Assembly: GCA_903828035.1 (NCBI GenBank)
Contig: CAIKKV010000197.1
Span: 1-15,247, forward strand
Direction of reading: 5' to 3'
Origin: an uncultured bacterium
Lineage (GTDB): Bacteria; Verrucomicrobiota; Kiritimatiellia; CAIKKV01
Length of the DNA: 15,247 bases
Numbering within the stretch: the first letter of the stretch is position 1; each line of letters opens with the position of its first letter. This document shows positions 6,411 through 12,105 of this stretch, piece after piece. A program made the position numbers and the translations under genes. The notes below the pieces were generated by a model that was given only the letters and a program-made list of their open reading frames with translations, did no database searches and was not told where the DNA came from.

Positions 6411-6968
6411 CTACGCCTCTTTTCTGACTCCATTTCGCGGAACATCGACAAAAAGAAGCTCGGCGGTCGATAACGTCCGCCCGCGCCTCTGGCTGCGGAT
6501 CACCCCCAGCAGCTCCTTCAGCAGGATGCCATCGGGACTGTCGGGCGTTTCATTCATCAGCAGGTCCTGCAGCGCCACCTCCAGCACTTCCACCGCCGTC
6601 CCCGGCGGAAGCACCAGCAGGAAGCGAAAGGGAACCAGTTCGACAAGCCGGAGCCATGAAATACGGCGCAGGCCGGCGCAGGGCCCCACGACGATCAGGG
6701 CCTTGCCGGGCGTCAACTCAATCAATTCAACCGGCTTTACCGGCCGCCCGCCCTGCCGCTCCGCCGCCTCGACGCATTTGACGATGGCGCGGGAACGGTC
6801 CGGATCCACCGCCGCGAGCCCTTTCAAAATCCGCTCCGGCAGGGTCACGGTAATGGGCCGCCTCGGCTCGGCATACTTGGGCGGCCTTCCCCCCGAATGC
6901 CTGGGCAACGCCGCCTGTCGCTCTTTTTTGGTTGCGCCGTTTAATGATTTAGCGTAGGATCTCTGCAT
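6411..6968 (-). CDS. Putative ribbon-helix-helix DNA-binding protein, 185 aa
   Basis: Not a recognised named family. The N-terminal tail is basic with an AT-hook-like GGRPPKY (26-32). Residues 38-70 (RPITVTLPERILKGLAAVDP, then DRSRAIVKCVEAAE) have the strand-helix-turn-helix pattern of a ribbon-helix-helix domain. The remaining ~105 residues are hydrophobic alternating with charged (LIELTPGKALIVVGP, LVELVPFRFLLVLPPGTAVEVLEVALQDLL) and look like an alpha/beta ligand-binding or dimerisation domain. There are no membrane segments. The ATG at 6968 is the only in-frame ATG before residue 138; it has no Shine-Dalgarno but a promoter and inverted repeat directly upstream. It is divergent from the large secreted-protein gene at 7035, so it may regulate itself, that gene, or both. 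The regulator role is inferred from the fold pattern. Confidence 0.7.
   Translation of the reverse strand: MQRSYAKSLNGATKKERQAALPRHSGGRPPKYAEPRRPITVTLPERILKGLAAVDPDRSRAIVKCVEAAERQGGRPVKPVELIELTPGKALIVVGPCAGLRRISWLRLVELVPFRFLLVLPPGTAVEVLEVALQDLLMNETPDSPDGILLKELLGVIRSQRRGRTLSTAELLFVDVPRNGVRKEA
6932..6960 (+). promoter_or_regulatory. Candidate promoter of the 860-aa secreted-protein gene
   Basis: TTGCGC (6932-6937), a 17-bp spacer, then TAGGAT (6955-6960) on the plus strand. It lies inside the 5' end of the divergent ribbon-helix-helix gene and about 75 bp before the start at 7035. If real, its transcript begins near 6967 and crosses the inverted repeat at 6978-6990. Confidence 0.3.
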
Positions 6969-6976
6969 AATTATGA

Positions 6977-7005
6977 CTTTTAACGTAAAAACTACCTAGA
7001 GGCAA
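6977..7005 (-). promoter_or_regulatory. Candidate promoter and operator of the ribbon-helix-helix gene
   Basis: On the minus strand: TTGCCT (7005-7000), a 17-bp spacer, then TAAAAG (6982-6977). A small perfect inverted repeat TTTTA-ACG-TAAAA (6978-6990) covers the -10. The expected +1 lies 0-2 nt before the ATG at 6968, matching the absence of a ribosome site and again suggesting a leaderless message. Each hexamer matches consensus at 4 of 6 positions, so support is moderate. Confidence 0.4.
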
Positions 7006-7034
7006 GCCCTGAATTCCGGAAAGTGAGCATCGTT

Positions 7035-9617
7035 ATGTCCCTTCGCCGAACCTTCATTCTCCTGGCCGCCCTCGCCGGCGCCGCCTCCGCCCAGGCGGCG
7101 GAACCCCTTCTCGGAACCCCGACCGCGCCGGAGTTCGTGGCCTCGCAGCCCTTCTACCATCCCTCCGTGGCCGCCGATTCCAAGGGGCAGCCGCACTTCG
7201 TCTGCGATCCGGGCGGAAACACGCAGTTCGCGAAGTTCCATCGCGTGAACGGCGACTGGAAGGGCGGCGTCTTCGCCGTGGGCGCGCGCGGGGGCCGCTA
7301 TGACGCCTCGCGCCTGTACATCGGCCAGATCGAAATCGACGGCAAGGACCGCGCCTGGGTTTCCTGCAAGTTCGGCTGCAAGGACTTCGGCTCCATGCTC
7401 GGCTACGGCGTCTGGCTGTTCGGCAACGTCGCCAACGATTCGACCCCCTCCGAGCTCTTCTTCAAGTTCCTGAACGCCAAGGGCCACGGCTGCATCTCCA
7501 CGGACACCAAATACCCCGACGTGGGCGTGGGCATGGCCACCGGCGGCCTCTATGACAAGCTGAATGCGGCCGGGAACGAGATCGGCTCGGGCACCATCAA
7601 CGCCGGGCCCGGCGGCGAAAAGATGCGCTTCCGCATCGCCTCCTACGCGCCCCGCTACCCCGAGGGGGCCACCGCCTCCTACCCCGACGGCATCTGGCAC
7701 ACCGCCATGAACGGCTACTCCGGGTTTGCCTCGGCCTACCAGAACTCAGCCCGCTACAAGGCCGGAGCCGGACCGATCAACTGGGCCTCCTACAGCGTCT
7801 ATCCGCAACAGGGCAGCGATTACAGCCACACCGGCGTGGGCATCGACCTGAGCGATCCGCGCGTCGGCTACATGGGCTGCGTGTTCAACGGCAAGGTGGC
7901 CATCAATATCTGGGATGGCTCCAAGCTGGTCTTCTCGCCGAGCAGCCTGAAAATCCTGGATTATGCCGCCACCTACGAACCCCGCCACACGATCCAGTTC
8001 GCCCCCGCCCCCGCGCATATCGGCGGAACTTTCGTGGTCTGGAACTCCGGCGGCCACATCAAGCTATGCTACCTGTCCAAGGCCGGCGTCGCCGGAACCG
8101 TCCACGACATCGCCCCCGGCGATTCTCCGGCCGCCTGCTCGGACCGCTATGGCAATGTGCATATCGTCTACAACCATTTCGGCATCTACTACCTGAAGGT
8201 GCCCGTGTTGTCGGTGGCTCCGCTCGCCCCGGCGGGCCGCCTCACGACCCGCAGCCCGCTCTTCCGCTGGGCGGGCGCGCCCGGCGCCACGTCCTACACG
8301 ATCCAGCTCACCCAGGATGGCGTCACGCTGCCGGCCTTCGCCGTCACCCCCAGCGCCTCCAACACCTGGCAGCTTTCCTCCAATTATCCCGTCGGCTCCT
8401 ATAGCTGGCGCCTCAAGCAGGGCGGAGTCGACAGCACCAAGCCCTGGTCCACCCGGATCGCGTTTGTGATCCCGCCCGAAACGCCCACCGCCCTGTCGCC
8501 CGACGGCCGCTCCGACGTCTACCCCGCCATCCCCTCCTTCACGTGGACGGGCAACGACACGGCCGTCAACCACTTCCTCCTGCAGGTGTTCGAGGGCGCC
8601 GATCTGCTGGGCTCGCTGGATGTGGAATCGGACGGCTCCAAGACCGATTTCTCGAAAGACTGGACCAACAACCTGCAGGCCGGCAGCTACTCCTGGCGCA
8701 TCAAGGCCTCCCGCGACCTGCCCGGCTTCCCCGTGGCCAGCACCTGGTCCGAGTCCCGCTCCTTCCAGCTGGGCGTTCCCGAAGTTCCCGTCGTCACCAC
8801 TCCGGCCGATAAAACGGCCTTCGGCCCGGCCACGACAAACATCCCGGTCGCCTGGATGGCCGCGAACGGCGCCGACTCCTACGTCCTGAAGGTGCTGATG
8901 AACGGCAAGGCGTTCGCCACGCATAGCGGGATCCTGGTCACGGACGGCATGCTGAACGACACGTTCGCCCCGGGCTACTACTCCGTGATGGTTCGCGGCG
9001 TCAGCGCCGGAGCCGGCCTGGGCCCGTGGAGCGACCTGGTCACCTTCATCATCACGCGCAACATGACCCCCGATGGCGACGTCCTGAACCAGACTCCCGC
9101 CGTATTCAAGTGGACCCGCTCCGAGCCGGCCACCCGCTACCTGCTCACGCTGTCACAGTATGACGCCGGCTCCGGCAAGTACATCGTCAAACGCGAGGCC
9201 TGGGTTGAGCAGCCGGCCTCGGGCCAGCCCCGCTGGACCCCTCCCTACATCATCCCGGACGGCCGGTTCCGCTGGGCGATCACGGACTTCAACGGCGACA
9301 AGCGCGGCTACACGCAGACGGCGCTCTTCCAGATCAAGAACTCCGGCCATGATTCCTGGAACGATCCCGCCCTGGTCGCGGGCACCTGGCGCGTGGTCAC
9401 GGACTGGCGCTGGCGGGAAATGACGTTCCAGAAGGACGGCGTCCTCCGCACCGTCCAAGGGGACGGCACCGCCTTCACCCGCGCGCGCTGGTCGGCCACC
9501 GGCGAAATCCTGACCATGGTCTCGGACGTCACGGAGCGCTGCCCCTACACGGTCACCGCCACCTCCCTCACCTTCACCCTGCCCAGCGGCAATGTGAAAG
9601 TCCTGGTCCGCAAGTAA
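7035..9617 (+). CDS. Large secreted multidomain protein, propeller-like domain plus Fn3-like repeats, copy 1 (860 aa)
   Basis: Unrecognised family. Signal peptide in residues 1-22 (MSLRRTFILLAALAGAASAQAA), so it is exported to the periplasm or cell surface. Residues ~35-395 form one conserved domain with repeated Asp-box/propeller-like turns: VAADSKGQPHFVCD (45-58), IDGKDRAWVSCK (101-112), SDRYGNVHIVYN (369-380), plus the striking invariant blocks GARGGRYDASRLYIGQ (83-98), YPDGIWHTAMNGYS (216-229) and YPQQGSDYSH (256-265). Four Fn3/Ig-like repeats follow (~396-480, 482-580, 583-674, 678-768), each with F.W near the start and G.YSWR-type late strands. Residues 778-860 are an extra lipocalin-like segment (AGTWRVV...MTFQKDG...TLPSGNVKVLV) that the paralog downstream lacks. 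The ATG at 7035 is preferred to the in-frame GTG at 7023: GTGAG lies 7 nt upstream of it and the signal peptide starts there. A carbohydrate-binding or adhesive role is only a guess from the architecture. Confidence 0.88.
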   Translation: MSLRRTFILLAALAGAASAQAAEPLLGTPTAPEFVASQPFYHPSVAADSKGQPHFVCDPGGNTQFAKFHRVNGDWKGGVFAVGARGGRYDASRLYIGQIEIDGKDRAWVSCKFGCKDFGSMLGYGVWLFGNVANDSTPSELFFKFLNAKGHGCISTDTKYPDVGVGMATGGLYDKLNAAGNEIGSGTINAGPGGEKMRFRIASYAPRYPEGATASYPDGIWHTAMNGYSGFASAYQNSARYKAGAGPINWASYSVYPQQGSDYSHTGVGIDLSDPRVGYMGCVFNGKVAINIWDGSKLVFSPSSLKILDYAATYEPRHTIQFAPAPAHIGGTFVVWNSGGHIKLCYLSKAGVAGTVHDIAPGDSPAACSDRYGNVHIVYNHFGIYYLKVPVLSVAPLAPAGRLTTRSPLFRWAGAPGATSYTIQLTQDGVTLPAFAVTPSASNTWQLSSNYPVGSYSWRLKQGGVDSTKPWSTRIAFVIPPETPTALSPDGRSDVYPAIPSFTWTGNDTAVNHFLLQVFEGADLLGSLDVESDGSKTDFSKDWTNNLQAGSYSWRIKASRDLPGFPVASTWSESRSFQLGVPEVPVVTTPADKTAFGPATTNIPVAWMAANGADSYVLKVLMNGKAFATHSGILVTDGMLNDTFAPGYYSVMVRGVSAGAGLGPWSDLVTFIITRNMTPDGDVLNQTPAVFKWTRSEPATRYLLTLSQYDAGSGKYIVKREAWVEQPASGQPRWTPPYIIPDGRFRWAITDFNGDKRGYTQTALFQIKNSGHDSWNDPALVAGTWRVVTDWRWREMTFQKDGVLRTVQGDGTAFTRARWSATGEILTMVSDVTERCPYTVTATSLTFTLPSGNVKVLVRK

Positions 9618-9622
9618 GCCAG

Positions 9623-9652
9623 AAGGCCGGCCTCCGCGCCGGCTTTCTTTTT
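9623..9652 (+). terminator. Intrinsic terminator after the 860-aa protein gene
   Basis: The stem AAGGCCGGC (9623-9631) / GCCGGCTTT (9638-9646) contains one G-T wobble, has a 6-nt loop, and is followed by a T-rich tract (TTTCTTTTT, ending at 9652). It begins 6 nt after the stop codon. The last Ts are also the first bases of the TTGACA at 9651, so terminator and next promoter abut. Confidence 0.85.
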
Positions 9653-9689
9653 GACACTGTTTGACGATCTGCCTTTTATTTGTTACCCT
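9651..9689 (+). promoter_or_regulatory. Candidate promoter of the 757-aa secreted-protein gene
   Basis: Two TTGAC elements occur 10 bp apart: TTGACA (9651-9656) and TTGACG (9661-9666). The second is followed after 17 bp by TACCCT (9684-9689), preceded by TGT, an extended -10. The first pairs at 17 bp with TTTTAT (9674-9679). Either would give a leader of roughly 30-45 nt before the GTG start at 9727. Confidence 0.45.
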
Positions 9690-9726
9690 ACTAGGCATCA
9701 CGCAGGATTCAAATGGAGGGCAGATC

Positions 9727-12000
9727 GTGAAGCGCCGCCTCTTCTTACTCTCTCTTCTAGCCGCCGCCGGCGTCGCGCTGGCCGCGGATATCCCCGCGCC
9801 CGTCATCGGGGCCATCGGGGATGAAGAGGTTGTCGACAACCTCTACATGGAACATCCCTCCGTGGCCACCGACTCCAAGGGCCAGCCCCACCTGGTCTGC
9901 GACAACGGCGGGAACACGCAGTTCATGAAATACCACCGGGTGAACGACCAGTGGAGCGGCGGGATCTTTGCCGTCGGCGCCCGCGGCGGCCGCTACGACG
10001 CCTCGCGCCTCTACATCGGCCAGATCGAAATCGACTCGCGCGACCGCGCCTGGATTTCCTGCAAGTTCGGCGTCAAGGAGTACGGCGCCATGTACGGCCA
10101 GGGCATCTGGCTCTTCAAGAACGTCTCCACCACCGCCACGCCCGCCGAGCAGTTCTTCCGCTTCGTCTGCGTCTACAAGGGCATGGGCGTGGTGACCACC
10201 GACGCGAAATATCCCGACCAGGGCGTCGTCATCGGCACCTTCGGCAACTACGCCATCCTCTACTCCTCCGGCCAAACCCTGTCCACGGGCTCCCTGAACG
10301 GCGGCCCCGGCGGGGAAAAGGTGCGCGCCCGCATCGCCTCCTACGCCCCCCGCTTCGGCGCCGCCCCCGGCGGGAATTACCCGGACGGCATCTGGCACAC
10401 CGCCATGAACGGCTACAGCGCCGCCTCCTCGCGCTACCAGAACTCGGCCCGCTACAAGAGCGGCCTCGGGCCGGTGGAGTGGGCCGCCTACGGCGCCTAC
10501 CCGCAGCAGGGCTCCGACTTCTCCCACCCCGGCATCGGCATCGACCTCGTCAACCCGCAGATCTGCTACATCGCCAGCGTCTTCAACAACTGCCTCTGCA
10601 TCAACATCTGGGACGGCGCGCGCCTGCTCTACTCGTCTTCCAACTTGAAAGTGCTCGATTACAACGCGACCTATGAAGCGCGGCACGGGCCCGCCTTTGC
10701 CCCCGCCCCCTCCGGCGGCACCTTCGTGTTCTGGACCTCCGGCGGCCGCATCAAGGCGGCCTTCCTGTCGCCCGCCGGCACGGCCTCCGAAACGATCGAC
10801 ATCGCCGCCGGCCGCTCGCCCGCCGCCACCACCGACCGCTTCGGCAACCTGCACCTGGCCTATTCCTCCGGCGGCGCCCGCTACCGCAAGATCATTCTCT
10901 CCTCCCTCGACCCCCTGGCCCCGGCGGGCCGCCTCGTCGACACCCGCTCGCCCGCCTTTTCCTGGAGCGACACGCTGGCGCCCTCCTACACGCTCGCGCT
11001 GAGCCGCGACGGCGCGCTTCTCGAAACCGCCACTGTGCCGACCAACTCGTGGACGCCCGCTTCCAACCTCGAGGCCGGCGTCTACTCCTGGATCGTCAAG
11101 GAAGGCGAAGCCGACAGCGACAAGCCCTGGTCGCGCCCCCTGGCGTTCACCATTCCCCCGCTCATGCCTGAGCCGGAAGCCCCCGCCGGCCGCCTTCTCG
11201 CCTCCGAGGCGGTCGACGCCGCCTTCTCCTGGAGCAACGCCGACGACCGCGTCACCCGCTTCAAGGTGGAGCTGTTCAAGGACGCCGACTCGCTGGGCGT
11301 CCGCCTCGCCTCCGACCCGGCGCTGGCCTGGCCCGGGCCGCTGGCCCCGGGCGCCTATTCCTGGCGCGTGAAGGCCCTTCGCGTGCTCGCGGGCTATCCC
11401 GTCTCGAGCGAGTGGAGCCCCGTCCAGCGCTTCCAGGTGGAAGTGCCCGGCGCCTGCGCCATCCTCACCCCGGCCTCCCTTGAAACGTTTCCTCCGGGCG
11501 CCCTCACGCTGAGCGCCTCCTGGACCCCCGCGGAGGGGGCGTCCTCCTACCGGCTGACCCTTCTTTACAACGGGTCCCCGCTGGACTCCGTGTTCGTCAA
11601 GGAAACGATGCACGACTTTTCACTCGCGGCCCAGCCGGGCTACCTGACGTTATTGGTGCAGCCCAAAAACGCCGCCGGCAAAGGAGAGACGAGCCCGGCC
11701 CGCACGTTTATCGTCAACCGCGCCATGACCCCCTCGAACGGAGTGACGCTCGCCGCCGCCCCGGCCGGCTTCCGCTGGACCCGCTCCACAGCGGCCACCA
11801 AGTACCTGTTCAAGCTCTCGCGGTACGATGAGAGCGCCAAGCGGTTCGTCGTCGTGGTTCAAAGCTGGCCCGGACAGGCCAAGCATGCTCCCGCCTATTC
11901 GTTCACCCCCGGCGCCTACCGCTGGACGATCACCGATTACGCGGGAACGGCCCCGGGCTTCACCTCCTCCGCCTATTTCATCGTGCTCGACCCGGAATAG
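9727..12000 (+). CDS. Large secreted multidomain protein, propeller-like domain plus Fn3-like repeats, copy 2 (757 aa)
   Basis: Tandem paralog of the preceding protein. The start is GTG at 9727, supported by GGAGG (9715-9719) at a good distance and by the signal peptide that begins there ((M)KRRLFLLSLLAAAGVALA, cut before ADIPAP). The frame is open back to 9661, but that stretch holds the promoter. The N-terminal domain (about 40-395) aligns with copy 1 almost without gaps: HPSVATDSKGQPHLVCD, GGNTQF, GARGGRYDASRLYIGQ (84-99), YPDGIWHTAMNGYS (218-231), YPQQGSDFSH and NIWDG are all present, and LDPLAPAGRL marks the end of the domain at the same residue number. Four Fn3/Ig-like repeats follow, clearly more diverged, each with G.YSW or G.YRW strands. 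It ends at AYFIVLDPE, so it lacks the lipocalin-like C-terminal segment of copy 1. There are no cell-wall, type IX or PEP-CTERM sorting signals. The function is unknown; it is probably exported and perhaps glycan-related. Confidence 0.88.
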   Translation: MKRRLFLLSLLAAAGVALAADIPAPVIGAIGDEEVVDNLYMEHPSVATDSKGQPHLVCDNGGNTQFMKYHRVNDQWSGGIFAVGARGGRYDASRLYIGQIEIDSRDRAWISCKFGVKEYGAMYGQGIWLFKNVSTTATPAEQFFRFVCVYKGMGVVTTDAKYPDQGVVIGTFGNYAILYSSGQTLSTGSLNGGPGGEKVRARIASYAPRFGAAPGGNYPDGIWHTAMNGYSAASSRYQNSARYKSGLGPVEWAAYGAYPQQGSDFSHPGIGIDLVNPQICYIASVFNNCLCINIWDGARLLYSSSNLKVLDYNATYEARHGPAFAPAPSGGTFVFWTSGGRIKAAFLSPAGTASETIDIAAGRSPAATTDRFGNLHLAYSSGGARYRKIILSSLDPLAPAGRLVDTRSPAFSWSDTLAPSYTLALSRDGALLETATVPTNSWTPASNLEAGVYSWIVKEGEADSDKPWSRPLAFTIPPLMPEPEAPAGRLLASEAVDAAFSWSNADDRVTRFKVELFKDADSLGVRLASDPALAWPGPLAPGAYSWRVKALRVLAGYPVSSEWSPVQRFQVEVPGACAILTPASLETFPPGALTLSASWTPAEGASSYRLTLLYNGSPLDSVFVKETMHDFSLAAQPGYLTLLVQPKNAAGKGETSPARTFIVNRAMTPSNGVTLAAAPAGFRWTRSTAATKYLFKLSRYDESAKRFVVVVQSWPGQAKHAPAYSFTPGAYRWTITDYAGTAPGFTSSAYFIVLDPE

Positions 12001-12014
12001 GCGGGACCCGGGCA

Positions 12015-12034
12015 GGGTATTATACCCCATGGGG
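12015..12034 (+). repeat. Two overlapping palindromes before the glucan synthase gene
   Basis: GGGTATTATACCC (12015-12027, arms of 6 around a central T) and CCCCATGGGG (12025-12034) share their C-run, so only one can form at a time. TATTAT (12018-12023) is a good -10-like hexamer but has no -35 at 17 bp (GAATAG, 11995-12000). A regulatory site is possible but unproven. Confidence 0.4.
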
Positions 12035-12044
12035 ATCGTGAGCT

Positions 12045-12105
12045 GTTTATCCCAGAATGACCTCCGGACACATGGACCGAAGGGGGTTGCTTGTTTATCT
12101 GGGAA
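12045..12105 (+). repeat. Paired 13-nt elements at the 5' end of the glucan synthase gene
   Basis: GTTTATCCCAGAA (12045-12057) and GTTTATCTGGGAA (12093-12105) share GTTTATC directly, while their TCCCAGA / TCTGGGA cores are inverted complements able to pair across a ~42-nt loop. The second copy overlaps the proposed TTG start, so pairing could cover the translation start region. Regulatory meaning is speculative. Confidence 0.35.

Noticed and set aside
9757..11613. Long minus-strand open frame opposite the 757-aa secreted protein (618 codons)
   Set aside because: Gly/Ala/Val/Arg-rich shadow with no domain, no ribosome site and no signal; the plus strand has a clear signal peptide and paralog conservation.
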